From the NCBI RefSeq assembly GCF_004570875.1, contig NZ_SPQK01000007.1:1-64000 (forward strand): DNA of 64,000 nucleotides, in the 5' to 3' direction. A program made the position numbers and the translations under genes. Positions 14,840 to 24,155 of this stretch are shown here, in pieces. The notes below the pieces were generated by a model. That model did not search any database. It was given only the letters and a program-made list of their open reading frames with translations, and had not been told where the DNA came from. How positions within the stretch are numbered: the first letter of the stretch is position 1; every line of letters starts with the position of its first letter. The DNA comes from Blastococcus sp. CT_GayMR16. Its GTDB lineage: Bacteria > Actinomycetota > Actinomycetes > Mycobacteriales > Geodermatophilaceae.

Positions 14840-15133
14840 ATGATCCGTCACGTCGTCGTCTTCACCTGGTCAGCGCAGGCCGACGCGTCCCGCCGGAGGA
14901 CGACCATCGAGGCGCTGCGCCGGTTGCGGCAGGACGTCGGCGGAATGACCTACTTCGCGGTCGCCGAGGACGCCGGGCTCACCGACGGCAATGCCGACAC
15001 GGTCCTGATCGCCGACTTCCCTGACGTCGAGGCCTTCTACCGGTACGCGCAGGACCCGGTGCACCTGTCGGTCATCGCCGAGCACGTCCGCCCGTGGCTG
15101 GCCGGCCGCAGCGCCGTCCAGTACCAGTTCTGA
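14840..15133 (+). CDS. Dabb (stress-responsive alpha/beta barrel) protein
   Basis: A 97-residue single Dabb domain: MIRHVVVFTW, the strand that opens the family, then ALRRLRQDVGGMTYFAVAEDAG, VLIADFPDVEAFYRYAQDP and VHLSVIAEHVRP. Members form dimeric barrels and include stress proteins and polyketide-like cyclases; the role here is unknown. I chose ATG at 14840 over GTG at 14831 because the family starts with MIRH, and a box CAGGGT lies 7 nt before it. It is divergent from the glycosyltransferase operon. Confidence 0.88.
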   Translation: MIRHVVVFTWSAQADASRRRTTIEALRRLRQDVGGMTYFAVAEDAGLTDGNADTVLIADFPDVEAFYRYAQDPVHLSVIAEHVRPWLAGRSAVQYQF

Positions 15134-15158
15134 GCGTGTCGGGCGGCAGCGGAACGGT

Positions 15159-15164
15159 TAGGTT
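15159..15164 (+). promoter_or_regulatory. -10 box before the lipoprotein gene
   Basis: TAGGTT ends 7 nt before the ATG at 15172, so transcription would start at or next to the start codon. Confidence 0.45.
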
Positions 15165-15171
15165 CAGGTGC

Positions 15172-15933
15172 ATGTCGATCACCGCCCGCCATAGCCGCGC
15201 CCTCCTGGCGACCGGCCTGGCCGCCGCCGCGCTGCTCACCGCCTGTGGCGGGGACGACGGCACGGACACCTCGGCCAGCTCCTCGGCCGCGTCGTCCTCC
15301 GCCGAGGAGACGAGCGCTCCCGACCTGACCTCCGGGCTGCTGCCGGCCGAGGCCTTCGGCCCGCAGGCCGCCGTCGTGGCGATCTCGCTCGAGCAGCTGC
15401 AGCAGGGCACCGGCATCGCCGCGGCCGGGGCGGAGGGCCTGCAGATCACCCCCGAGGCCTGCGCCGCGGCGGTCAAGGGTGCGCAGCCGTCGTTCGACGC
15501 CTTCGACGACGTGGCCGCCGAGAGCGCGACCATCGGGACCGCGGCCACCGTCGAGGTCCTGGTGCGGGGCGGCCCGATCAAGGACGCCGTCGAGCAGCTG
15601 TCCGCCGCGGCCGAGCGCTGCCCGCAGGCGCAGATCACCTCGCCGCAGATCGGGCAGGCGACCGTCACCTTCGAGGCGCTGCCGGTCGACGATCTCGGGG
15701 ACGGCGCCGCCCTGCTGCGGTACACGACCGTGGTGAGCCTGCCCGACGGCAGCCAGGTGACGATCCCTGCGCTGATCGGGGCGGTCGAGGACGGTGACCG
15801 GCTGCTCGTGATGATGAGCCTCGACGCCGGCGGCGCGGCGCCCGGCGCGGCTCCGGCGACGCCGCAGGACGCGGCGGCCTTCGCCAACCTGCTCGCCCAG
15901 GCCTACGACGCGCAGGCGGCCGCTCTCGACTGA
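15172..15933 (+). CDS. Secreted lipoprotein of unknown function
   Basis: A 253-residue protein with a lipoprotein signal peptide: Arg-containing start, hydrophobic [13 protein letters not shown], lipobox LTAC with Cys25. A Ser/Ala/Asp/Glu linker follows, and then a domain with paired cysteines (EACAAAVKG and AERCPQAQ) and two beta-rich halves. This resembles PknH-sensor-like or DUF5642-like actinobacterial lipoproteins, but only loosely. I chose ATG at 15172 because it gives a complete signal peptide. Confidence 0.78.
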   Translation: MSITARHSRALLATGLAAAALLTACGGDDGTDTSASSSAASSSAEETSAPDLTSGLLPAEAFGPQAAVVAISLEQLQQGTGIAAAGAEGLQITPEACAAAVKGAQPSFDAFDDVAAESATIGTAATVEVLVRGGPIKDAVEQLSAAAERCPQAQITSPQIGQATVTFEALPVDDLGDGAALLRYTTVVSLPDGSQVTIPALIGAVEDGDRLLVMMSLDAGGAAPGAAPATPQDAAAFANLLAQAYDAQAAALD

Positions 15934-16034
15934 GCAGTCCGCGCGTCGTCCACAGCCGGGCCGGCCGCCGGACCCCTGTCCACAGATAGCCGCCGCGGAC
16001 CTGCGCGGCGGCACTGCGCGGACAGGGTCGGGGC

Positions 16035-17129
16035 ATGGACACACGCCCCGATGGAGACCCCCCGCCGGCCGCCGAGTTCCTCCCCGGATGGCCGCCGGAG
16101 CCCATCGGGGTGCGTATCCGGGACGTCGGGGAGATCGCCGCGGCCCTGCCCCACCTGCTCGGCTTCCGTCCGCGGGAGTCGGTCGTCCTGGTGAGTCTGA
16201 CCGGCGACGGGGGTCAGCAGGTCGGCCTGACCGTCCGGGCCGACATCCCTCCGCCGGAGCACGACCGAGAGCTGGCGAGGGTGCTCTCCCGGAGTCTGTG
16301 CACCGACCGCCCGGACTGCGCGGTGATCGTGATCGTCTCCGACGCCCTCGACGGGGGGCAGCCGGGGGAGCCGCAGCTGCCGCACCGGCACCTCGCCCGG
16401 GAGATGGCGCGCGCCCTGGCCCGCCGCGACGTGGGCGTCCGGCACACCCTGTTCGTCCGGGACGGTCACTGGTGGGACTACGACTGCACGCTCAGCTGCT
16501 GCCGCCCCGCCGGGGGAACGCTGCTGCCGACCGAGGTGACCGAACTCGAGGTCGCGGCGATCGCGACCGGGACCGTGGTCGAGCGCGACCGCGACGACCT
16601 CGCGGCCCGGCTCGCCCCGCCGGCGGGAGGCGAGCGCGGTGCCATGGCGGCCGTCTGTGCCCGGATCGCGGTCGAGTGCTCGACGGCCGTCCTGGACTCC
16701 GGCCCCGACGCCGTGGCGGCGGCATCGTGGTCGGCCGTCACCACCGCGGCCGCCCGCTACCGCCCCGGAGCGCCCACGGGTCTGACGGATGCGGAGGTGG
16801 CGCGCGTCGTGTGGGGACTGCGCGACGGCGAGGTGCGCGACCGGGCGCTGGCACTGGCGCTGGGTGCGGACCCGGCCGCGGCCGAGCAGCTCTGGACCGA
16901 GTGCACACGCCGGGCACCGGCCCCGCTGGACGCCGCACCCGCCACGCTGCTCGCCGTGTGTGCCTGGCTGCGCGGCGACGGTGCGATGGCCAACGTGGCG
17001 CTCGGCCGGGCGCTGGCCAGCGAGCCCGGGTACAGCCTCGCGCGGTTGCTGAGCGACGCGCTGGCCGCCTGCGTGACCCCGGCGGACCTGCGGGCGCTGC
17101 TCGCCGAGGCCTGCCCGTCGGTCGGCTGA
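16035..17129 (+). CDS. DUF4192 domain protein
   Basis: A 364-residue actinobacterial protein. The DUF4192 signature VRIRDVGEIAAALPHLLGFRPRESVVLVSL starts near residue 26, and GHWWDYDC is in the middle (about residue 145). The C-terminal half is Ala-rich and helical (LAVCAWLRGDGAMANVALGRAL), resembling helical repeats. The family is common in Actinobacteria and its function is unknown. It is convergent with the S9 peptidase gene, and nothing in the context indicates a role. Confidence 0.87.
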   Translation: MDTRPDGDPPPAAEFLPGWPPEPIGVRIRDVGEIAAALPHLLGFRPRESVVLVSLTGDGGQQVGLTVRADIPPPEHDRELARVLSRSLCTDRPDCAVIVIVSDALDGGQPGEPQLPHRHLAREMARALARRDVGVRHTLFVRDGHWWDYDCTLSCCRPAGGTLLPTEVTELEVAAIATGTVVERDRDDLAARLAPPAGGERGAMAAVCARIAVECSTAVLDSGPDAVAAASWSAVTTAAARYRPGAPTGLTDAEVARVVWGLRDGEVRDRALALALGADPAAAEQLWTECTRRAPAPLDAAPATLLAVCAWLRGDGAMANVALGRALASEPGYSLARLLSDALAACVTPADLRALLAEACPSVG

Positions 17130-17151
17130 GGTGCCCGCCGCCGGCCGGTGT

Positions 17152-19233
17152 TCAGAGCAGCTCGGGCCGCTGCCACTCCTCCTCGAGCACGTGCTCGGCC
17201 AGGAAGTTCAGCACCGTCTCGTACCAGACCAGCGTGTTCCCCGGCGTGAGGACCCAGTGGTTCTCGTCCGGGAAGTAGAGGAACTTCGAGGGGATGCCGC
17301 GCTTCTGCAGGTCGTACCAGAGGCGCAGCGCCTCCCCGATCGGCACGCGGTAGTCCTTGTCGCCGTGGATCACCAGCATCGGCGTGCGGATCGCGTCGGC
17401 GTAGCGGTGCGGGGAGTTCTGCTCGTAGCGCTTGGGCTCGCGCAGCGGGTCGCCCCACTCCTTCTCCCAGTAGTAGGCCGCGTCCGTGGTGCCGGTGAAG
17501 GCGTCGAGGTCCCACAGGCTGGCGTGGGTCACGATCGCCCGGAAGCGGTCGGTCTGGGTCGCCACCCAGTTGGCCATGTAGCCACCGAACGAGCCCCCCA
17601 TCGCTGCGGTGCGGGAGGCGTCGATGTCGGGCCGCTGCTCGGCGGCGTCGACGGCAGCCATCAGGTCGGCGTACGGCGCCCCGCCCCACTCACCCCAGCC
17701 GCGCTGCACGAAGTCCAGGCCGAAACCCTGCGAGAGCGCGGGATTGGGCAACAGCACGGCGTACCCGCGGGCGGCCAGCACCCACGGGCACCAGCGCCAC
17801 GACCACGAGTTCCAGCTCATGAGCGGACCGCCGTGGATCCACAGCACCAGCGGGGCAGGGGACTCAGCCGAGGCGCCGTCCGGGAGCACGAGCCAGGACT
17901 GGACCCGCGTGCCGTCCGGCGCGGTCGCCTCCACGTCGTGCAAGGTCCCGGGCAGGGGGCCGACGGTGCCCGGGGTGGACAGCTGCGCCGGATCCTGCAA
18001 CGGGGCCTCCGGGTCCAGCCGGACGGGGAGCGGCGGCGAGTCGTACGCGGACCGCAGCGCGTAGAGGGCGCTGCCGTCGCGGGCCACCTGCAGGTCGCTG
18101 TAGGCGCCGTCCGCGGTGAGGCGCACCGGCGCCCCGCCGGTCACCGGCACCCGGAAGATCGCGTGCCGTCCGTCGTCGTCGGCCAGGAAGTAGACCGCGG
18201 AGCCGTCGGCGCTGAACTGCGGGGCGCTGGGCCACCGGTCGAAGTCGGGCGTGAGCTCGGACGCCGCCCCGCCGGACAGGTCCACCAGCAGCAGCGTGTA
18301 GTCCGGGCAGTCGGCGTAGGTGGAGAGCCTCTCTCGGACGCACACCAGCGATGCGCTGTCGGGGGAGAAGCGCGGCGCGTACACGTCGGCCAGCGGGTCG
18401 TCGACGAGCACGCGGGTCTCTCCGGTCGCCGTCTCGGTCAGCACGACCCGGGAGCGGCGGCCCGCCGGGCCGTCCGGCACGTCCTCGGAGCGCGCCGCCA
18501 GCCGTCCGTCGGGGGAGAGGGCGAAGTCGTCCCCCGCGCCGTGCGGCGGCCGCGCCTCGGGCGTCAGGTCGCGGAGGGCCGGCGGCTCGGCCGCGGCACC
18601 GGTCGGTTCGTCGGCCGGGAGTTGTCCCGCCCAGAACAGGTGCGGCGCGGCCGGCCCGAGGTCGTGGTCCCAGAACCGCACCGGATAGGTCTCGTGGAGG
18701 ATCGCGGTGACGCCCGCGTCCTTCCGCTGCTTGCGGCGCTCGTCGTCGGCCTCGGCGTCGGAGGCGCCGGGCATCGTCGCCGCGGCGACCACCACGTCCC
18801 CCGACCCGGTGGCGATCCGGAACCCGGCGACGCCCCCCGGCCGGGTCAGCGCGAGGCGGGCCTCGCCCCCGCCCGCCGGAAGGCTCCACAGCGCCAGCTT
18901 GGGGTCACCTTCCTCCGTCGTGCCAGGGACGGGGCGGGCCGAGGTGAACAACAGCGATCCGTCGGGCAGCCAGGCCGGCGAGGACTCCCCGGGGGCGCTG
19001 CGGGTCAGCCGCCGGGCGGGCAGCTCACCGGCGGGGTCGATCTCCCACAGGGCCGACTGCCACTTCTTCTTGTCCGCGTCGAGGGTCGCCACCGAGACGG
19101 CCAGCCGCGCGCCGTCGTCGGAGAGGGCGAGCCCGCCCAGCCGGGGGACGGCCACGAAGTCGGCCAACCGGGAGAACGGGCTGGGCGCCGGCGCGCTGTC
19201 GGACTGCTCGGACGCAACGGAGGGCTTGCTCAC
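17152..19233 (-). CDS. S9-family (acylaminoacyl/prolyl oligopeptidase type) serine peptidase
   Basis: A 693-residue peptidase with an N-terminal beta-propeller (repeats such as ARLAVSVATLD, RLAARSEDVPD, SAVYFLADDDG) and a C-terminal alpha/beta-hydrolase. The nucleophile is Ser548 in AAMGGSFGGYMANW, the acid is Asp625/627 in HGDKDYRVP, and the base is His659 in ENHWVL. It should release peptides or blocked amino acids in the cytoplasm; there is no signal peptide. I chose GTG at 19231-19233 (SKPSVASEQ) with AGAAGG upstream. It lies downstream of ideR on the same strand, about 100 bp away. Confidence 0.92.
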   Translation of the reverse strand: MSKPSVASEQSDSAPAPSPFSRLADFVAVPRLGGLALSDDGARLAVSVATLDADKKKWQSALWEIDPAGELPARRLTRSAPGESSPAWLPDGSLLFTSARPVPGTTEEGDPKLALWSLPAGGGEARLALTRPGGVAGFRIATGSGDVVVAAATMPGASDAEADDERRKQRKDAGVTAILHETYPVRFWDHDLGPAAPHLFWAGQLPADEPTGAAAEPPALRDLTPEARPPHGAGDDFALSPDGRLAARSEDVPDGPAGRRSRVVLTETATGETRVLVDDPLADVYAPRFSPDSASLVCVRERLSTYADCPDYTLLLVDLSGGAASELTPDFDRWPSAPQFSADGSAVYFLADDDGRHAIFRVPVTGGAPVRLTADGAYSDLQVARDGSALYALRSAYDSPPLPVRLDPEAPLQDPAQLSTPGTVGPLPGTLHDVEATAPDGTRVQSWLVLPDGASAESPAPLVLWIHGGPLMSWNSWSWRWCPWVLAARGYAVLLPNPALSQGFGLDFVQRGWGEWGGAPYADLMAAVDAAEQRPDIDASRTAAMGGSFGGYMANWVATQTDRFRAIVTHASLWDLDAFTGTTDAAYYWEKEWGDPLREPKRYEQNSPHRYADAIRTPMLVIHGDKDYRVPIGEALRLWYDLQKRGIPSKFLYFPDENHWVLTPGNTLVWYETVLNFLAEHVLEEEWQRPELL

Positions 19234-19332
19234 CTGTCGGCCTTCTCTCGCGGAAACGTCGGTCGACCCATCACGGTAGTGAGGGTGCAACCGGGTGCGC
19301 GCGAACGGGCAGCGTGCTCCCGACCCACCGGA

Positions 19333-20058
19333 TCAGAGCAGGGGAGCGACCTCGAGGGGCGTGCGGCGCTCGTCGGCGGCCGTGACGAAGACGTGGTGCG
19401 CGACGCCGTTCGGCAGGGGCTGGCCGTCGAGGCTCACCGAGCCCTCCACGAGCCGGGCGTCCATCGTGGCTCCCGGTCGCACGCCCTGTTCGGCCAGCAC
19501 GCGGAGCAGCTCGGCGTTCTCCTGGAGCTGCTCGCTGATCCGCCGGATGGTGACCGGGCGCCCTTCGGCCGTCGCCGTCGTGGAGAGCAGCGTCAGCGAG
19601 TCGAGGACCGCCGAGGTCTCGCCGCCGACCGGCTCGTTGCCGTGCAGCGCCTCCAGACCCGGGATCGGGTTGCCGAACGGCGACATCGAGGGGTTGCCGA
19701 GCAGGGTCATCAGCTTGCGCTCGACCGCCTCGCTCATGACGTGCTCCCAGCGGCACGCCTCCTCGTGGACATCGGCGTAGTCCAGCCCGATGACGTCGAC
19801 GAGCAGGCACTCCGCCAGCCGGTGCTTGCGCATGACCGCCGTCGCCAGCTGACGTCCCTCGTCGGACAGCTGCAGGTGCCGGTCGCCCTCGACGGTCAGC
19901 AGGCCGTCGCGCTCCATGCGGGCCACGGTCTGGCTCACGGTGGGACCGCTCTGGTGGAGTCGCTCCGCGATGCGTGCCCGCAGCGGGACGATCCCCTCTT
20001 CCTCCAGCTCGAAGATCGTCCGGAGGTACATCTCGGTCGTGTCGATGAGGTCGTTCAC
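19333..20058 (-). CDS. ideR: IdeR/DtxR iron-dependent repressor
   Basis: A 241-residue protein with the full DtxR layout: winged helix (1-73), dimerisation/metal domain (74-140), and SH3-like tail. With the start at GTG 20056-20058 (NDLIDTTEMYLRTIF), all known metal ligands fall at the canonical numbers: Met10, His79, Glu83, His98, Cys102, Glu105 and His106. Both metal sites are therefore intact. It should repress iron uptake and activate storage when iron-loaded. GGAGGA precedes the start. Adjacency to sigB (with acuC and the acetyltransferase between) recalls Mycobacterium tuberculosis. I see no iron-box palindrome in its own upstream region. Confidence 0.96.
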   Translation of the reverse strand: MNDLIDTTEMYLRTIFELEEEGIVPLRARIAERLHQSGPTVSQTVARMERDGLLTVEGDRHLQLSDEGRQLATAVMRKHRLAECLLVDVIGLDYADVHEEACRWEHVMSEAVERKLMTLLGNPSMSPFGNPIPGLEALHGNEPVGGETSAVLDSLTLLSTTATAEGRPVTIRRISEQLQENAELLRVLAEQGVRPGATMDARLVEGSVSLDGQPLPNGVAHHVFVTAADERRTPLEVAPLL

Positions 20059-20224
20059 AGGTACTCCTCCGTGTCGCACACGAGTCTACGGGTGTTCCGG
20101 CTCCCACCTGGTCAGCCGGACGAGTGGTCCGGGGCACGGTCGCGACCGCTCGGTCAACGGGTAGCGTCCGGCGCGTGCGCGGGCCTGCCCGCGTCCGGGT
20201 CCGGCATCGGCGCGAGGGGGCTCC

Positions 20225-21406
20225 ATGAGCGACTCGGTCGCCGTCGTCTGGGACGACTCCCTGCTCGGCTACACGATGGGCGGGGACCATCCGCTGCACC
20301 CCGTGCGCCTCGATCTCACGATGCGGCTCGCCGACTCCCTGGGCGTGCTCACCACCGACCGGGTCGAACTCCTCACACCTACCCCTGCCGACGAGAAGCT
20401 GCTCACCCTCGTCCACGACCCGGCCTACCTCGAGGCGGTCCGCCGCGCACCGAAGGACCCCGGCGTCGGCCACGGCCTCGGCACCGCCGACAACCCGATC
20501 TTCGAGGGCATGTACGACGCGGCGGCACTGATCACCGGTGGCAGCGTGCTCGCCGCCCAGCAGGTGCACAGCGGGCGGTCCCAGCACGCGGTCAACATCT
20601 CCGGCGGTCTGCACCACGCCATGCGGAACGCCGCGTCGGGCTTCTGCGTCTTCAACGACGCGGCCGTCGCGATCGCCTGGCTGCTGGGGCAGGGCTACGA
20701 GCGGATCGCCTACGTCGACCTCGACGTGCACCACGGGGACGGCGTCCAGGCGGCGTTCTACGACGACCCGCGGGTGCTGACCGTCAGCGTCCACCAGACG
20801 CCGCTCACCCTGTTCCCGGGAACGGGCTTCCCGGAGGAGACGGGCGACGCCGAGAAGGCCATGGGCAGCGCGGTCAACCTCGCCCTGCCCAACGGCACCG
20901 ACGACTCCGCCTGGCTGCGCGCCTTCTCCGCCGTCGTCCCGAGCGTGCTGCGGGCCTTCCAGCCGCAGATCATCGTCACCCAGTGCGGCTGCGACGCCCA
21001 CCACGAGGACCCGCTCGCCGACCTCGCGCTCACCGTCGACGGCCAGCGCGCGAGCTACCGCGCGATGCACGAGCTCGCCCACGAGATCTGCGAGGGCCGC
21101 TGGGTGGTCCTCGGTGGGGGCGGCTACGGCCTGGTGCGCTGCGTCCCGAGGGCCTGGACCCACCTGCTCGCCGAGGTCAGCGGCCACCCCCTCGACCCGG
21201 CGACGGAGATCCCGCAATCCTGGCGTGACGACGTCGCGCGCCGCGGCCTCCGGGCCCGGCCACCCACGCACATGACCGAGGGTGGGTACACCGGCTTCTC
21301 CCGCTGGGACACGTTCACCGAGTCCCGCGTCGACCGCGCGATCACGCGCACCCGGCGGGCCTCCTTCCCCTACTTCGGACTGGACCCGGACGATCCCCGT
21401 GACTGA
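20225..21406 (+). CDS. acuC: AcuC-type protein deacetylase (histone deacetylase family)
   Basis: A 393-residue zinc-dependent deacetylase. Family motifs: HPLHPVRLDLTMRL near the start, ISGGLHHAMRNAASGFCVFND (substrate pocket and active-site histidines), VDLDVHHGDGVQAAFYDD (zinc ligands Asp/His), and CGCDAHHEDPLADLALT (second zinc Asp region). AcuC removes acetyl groups from lysines of metabolic enzymes such as acetyl-CoA synthetase. Its stop overlaps by 8 bp the start of a GNAT/acyl-CoA-synthetase fusion, the matching acetyltransferase. ATG has GAGGGG upstream. Confidence 0.93.
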   Translation: MSDSVAVVWDDSLLGYTMGGDHPLHPVRLDLTMRLADSLGVLTTDRVELLTPTPADEKLLTLVHDPAYLEAVRRAPKDPGVGHGLGTADNPIFEGMYDAAALITGGSVLAAQQVHSGRSQHAVNISGGLHHAMRNAASGFCVFNDAAVAIAWLLGQGYERIAYVDLDVHHGDGVQAAFYDDPRVLTVSVHQTPLTLFPGTGFPEETGDAEKAMGSAVNLALPNGTDDSAWLRAFSAVVPSVLRAFQPQIIVTQCGCDAHHEDPLADLALTVDGQRASYRAMHELAHEICEGRWVVLGGGGYGLVRCVPRAWTHLLAEVSGHPLDPATEIPQSWRDDVARRGLRARPPTHMTEGGYTGFSRWDTFTESRVDRAITRTRRASFPYFGLDPDDPRD

Positions 21407-24098
21407 GCAGGCCACCCGGCCCCCGGCCGACAACCCCACCCCGCCCCCGCACTGGGAGGCCGACATCGTGGCGGCCGACGGCGGGACGGTCCACCTGCGC
21501 CCGATCTGCCCCGAGGACGCCGACGCCCTCACGGGACTGATGGACCGCAGCAGCGACCAGACCCGCTACTACCGGTTCTTCGGGCCGATGAAGCGGCTCT
21601 CGCAGAAGGACCTGCACCGCTTCACCCACGTCGACCACGTCGACCGGGTGGCCTTCGTCGTGCTGCTCGGCGACCAGATCGTGGGGGTGGGCCGGTTCGA
21701 CCGCTATCCCGACACCGACGACGCCGAGGTCGCCTTCCTCGTCGAGGACGCCCACCAGGGCCGCGGCCTCGGCTCGGTGCTGCTCGAACACCTCGCCGCA
21801 GCCGCCCGGGAGCGCGGCATCAAGCGCTTCGTCGCCGAGGTGCTCTCCCAGAACAGCAAGATGGTGCGGGTCTTCCAGGACGCCGGCTACAAGTCCGAGC
21901 GCTCCTACGAGGACGGCGTGGTCCACCTGACGTTCCCGATCGACCAGACCGAGGACGCCCTCGCCGTCTCCTACGAGCGCGAGCAGCGCAGCGAGTCCCG
22001 CTCCATCGCCCGGCTGCTCACCCCGTCGTCGGTGGCCGTCGTGGGTGCGAGCAACGACGTGGGCAAGGTCGGCAACGCCGTCCTCACCGACCTCCTCGCC
22101 TACGGCTTCGACGGTCCGATCTACCCGGTCAATCCGGGGGCGCGGCACGTCCGCGGAGTCCCCGCCTACGCCGACATCGAGTCGATCCCCGGTGACGTCG
22201 ACCTCGCCGTCCTCGCGGTGCCGGCCGAGGAGGTCGCCGCCGTGGTGGAGGCGTGCCGGCGCAAGCGCGTCCGGGGGCTCGTGGTCATCTCCGGCGGCTT
22301 CGGGGAGACCGGACCCGACGGGCGCGACGCCGAACGTCGGCTGGTCGCCGCGGCCCGGGCCTCCGGGATGCGGGTCGTCGGCCCCAACTGCCTGGGCATC
22401 GTGAACACCGACCCCGCCGTCCGGCTCAACGCCAGCCTGGCGCCGCAGATCCCCGGCCGCGGCCGGGTCGGGTTCTTCGCCCAGTCGGGAGCGCTCGGGA
22501 TCGCCCTGCTGGAGCGGGCGCACAGCCGCAAGATCGGCCTGTCGACCTTCGTGTCGGCGGGCAACCGGGCCGACGTCAGCGGCAACGACCTGCTGCAGTA
22601 CTGGGCGACCGACCCGGCCACCGAGGTCGTGCTGCTTTACCTGGAGAGCTTCGGCAACCCCCGCAAGTTCGCCCGGCTGGCCCGCATCGTAGGCCGCACG
22701 AAGCCGGTGGTCGCGGTGAAGAGCGGCCGGCACGTGGGGATCACGCCGGGCCTGGCCGGCACCTCGGTCGCCGTGCCCGAGGAATCGGTGGCGGCGCTCT
22801 TCGCATCCGCCGGGGTGATCCGGGTGGACACCGTGGCGCAGTTGCTCGACGTGGGATCGCTGCTCGCCCACCAGCCGCTGCCGGCGGGGTCCCGGGTGGC
22901 TGTCGTCGGCAACTCGACCGCGATGGGGCAACTGGTGGCCGACGCCGTCCTCGAGGAGGGGCTCGAGCTCGCGCACGAGGCCCCGGTGGACATCGGCGTC
23001 AGCGGCTCGCCGGAGGCGTTCCGTGCCGCGCTGCAGGACGCCGTCGACGACGACGAGGTGGACGCCGTCGTGGCGGTGTTCCTGCCGCCGCTGATGGCCG
23101 GCTCGAAGGAGTACGGGCCGTCGCTCCGCGAGGTGGCCGTCGGGTCGGCCAAGCCGATCGTCGCCACGTTCCTCTCCACCGAGGGCATCCCTCCGGAGCT
23201 CGCCGTGCCCGACGAGCACGGCATGCCCGGCCGCGGCTCGGTGCCGTCGTTCGCGACCCCCGAGCGGGCGGTCATCGCACTGGCCAAGGTCGCCGAGTAC
23301 GCGCGCTGGCGGCGCCGCCCGGTGGGCGAGCTGCCGGAACTCCCCGACGTCGACGAGGAGGCCGGGCGGGCCATCGTGCGCGCGGCCCTCGGCGACTCGC
23401 CGGCGGGCCGGGACCTCACCGACGACGAGCTGATCACCCTGCTGGCCGCCTACGGCGTGCCCCTGCTTGGCACCCAGACGGTCAGCGACGCCGACGGTGC
23501 GGTCAGGGCGGCGAAGGAGATCGGCTACCCGGTCGTCCTCAAGTCCACCGCTCCCTGGCTCCGGCACCGGGCGGACCTGGGCGGGGTGCGGCTGGACCTG
23601 ATCGACGACGATGCGGTGCGGACGGCGTTCACTGCGATCCCCTCCGGCGACCCGGTGATCGTGCAGGAGATGGCGGCGCCGGGGGTGGCGACGGTCGTCG
23701 AGGTCGTCGACGACCCCTCGTTCGGCGCGCTGGTCAGCTTCGGGGTCGGGGGAGTGGCCACCGACCTGCTCGGCGACCGGGCCTACCGCACGCTGCCGCT
23801 CACCGACCTCGATGCCGCGGAACTGGTCCGCGCCCCGCGCGCGTGGCCGTTGCTGAACGGCTACCGGGGCTCCGAGCCCGTCGACGTCGCCGCGCTGGAG
23901 GACCTGCTGCTGCGGGTCGCCCGGCTGGCGGACGACCTGCCCGAGGTGCTGCGGCTGCGGCTGGAGCCGGTGATCGTGGGGCCGGCCAAGCCCTGGCACG
24001 GCGGCCGGTCGCTGGTCGTCGCCGGCGGGACCTGCACCGTGGGCCCGCCGACCGCGCGGGTCGATCCGGGCCCTCGCCGGATGCGTTCGCCGGTCTGA
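21399..24098 (+). CDS. pat: Pat-type protein lysine acetyltransferase: N-terminal GNAT fused to ADP-forming acyl-CoA synthetase domains
   Basis: An 899-residue fusion. Residues about 30-185 are a GNAT domain (TVHLRPICPEDADAL; acetyl-CoA loop EDAHQGRGLGSVLLEHL). Residues about 205-330 are a CoA-binding domain (LTPSSVAVVGASNDVGKVGN), followed by succinyl-CoA-synthetase-like ligase domains (FFAQSGALGIALLE) and a C-terminal ATP-grasp part (GYPVVLKSTAPWLRHRADLGG). This order, GNAT first, is the actinobacterial arrangement; in Salmonella Pat the GNAT is last. The synthetase part is thought to be regulatory. It starts at GTG 21399, overlapping acuC by 8 bp, so writer and eraser of lysine acetylation are coupled. 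Confidence 0.93.
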   Translation: MTEQATRPPADNPTPPPHWEADIVAADGGTVHLRPICPEDADALTGLMDRSSDQTRYYRFFGPMKRLSQKDLHRFTHVDHVDRVAFVVLLGDQIVGVGRFDRYPDTDDAEVAFLVEDAHQGRGLGSVLLEHLAAAARERGIKRFVAEVLSQNSKMVRVFQDAGYKSERSYEDGVVHLTFPIDQTEDALAVSYEREQRSESRSIARLLTPSSVAVVGASNDVGKVGNAVLTDLLAYGFDGPIYPVNPGARHVRGVPAYADIESIPGDVDLAVLAVPAEEVAAVVEACRRKRVRGLVVISGGFGETGPDGRDAERRLVAAARASGMRVVGPNCLGIVNTDPAVRLNASLAPQIPGRGRVGFFAQSGALGIALLERAHSRKIGLSTFVSAGNRADVSGNDLLQYWATDPATEVVLLYLESFGNPRKFARLARIVGRTKPVVAVKSGRHVGITPGLAGTSVAVPEESVAALFASAGVIRVDTVAQLLDVGSLLAHQPLPAGSRVAVVGNSTAMGQLVADAVLEEGLELAHEAPVDIGVSGSPEAFRAALQDAVDDDEVDAVVAVFLPPLMAGSKEYGPSLREVAVGSAKPIVATFLSTEGIPPELAVPDEHGMPGRGSVPSFATPERAVIALAKVAEYARWRRRPVGELPELPDVDEEAGRAIVRAALGDSPAGRDLTDDELITLLAAYGVPLLGTQTVSDADGAVRAAKEIGYPVVLKSTAPWLRHRADLGGVRLDLIDDDAVRTAFTAIPSGDPVIVQEMAAPGVATVVEVVDDPSFGALVSFGVGGVATDLLGDRAYRTLPLTDLDAAELVRAPRAWPLLNGYRGSEPVDVAALEDLLLRVARLADDLPEVLRLRLEPVIVGPAKPWHGGRSLVVAGGTCTVGPPTARVDPGPRRMRSPV

Positions 24099-24104
24099 GA
24101 ACGC

Positions 24105-24138
24105 CGAGAGCCGGCCACCCGAAGGTGACCGGCTCTCG
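24105..24138. terminator. Bidirectional terminator between the acetyltransferase and sigB
   Basis: CGAGAGCCGG (24105-24114) pairs with CCGGCTCTCG (24129-24138); inside, CACC and GGTG extend the stem across a single mismatch, with loop CGAA. It lies in the 57-bp gap between two convergent stops. Confidence 0.85.
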
Positions 24139-24155
24139 TGCCGTGCTGCGGTTCT

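Noticed and set aside
20059-20224. Iron box upstream of ideR
   Set aside because: No TTAGGTTAGGCTAACC-like palindrome is visible; only a weak CCGGCT/AGCCGG hairpin.
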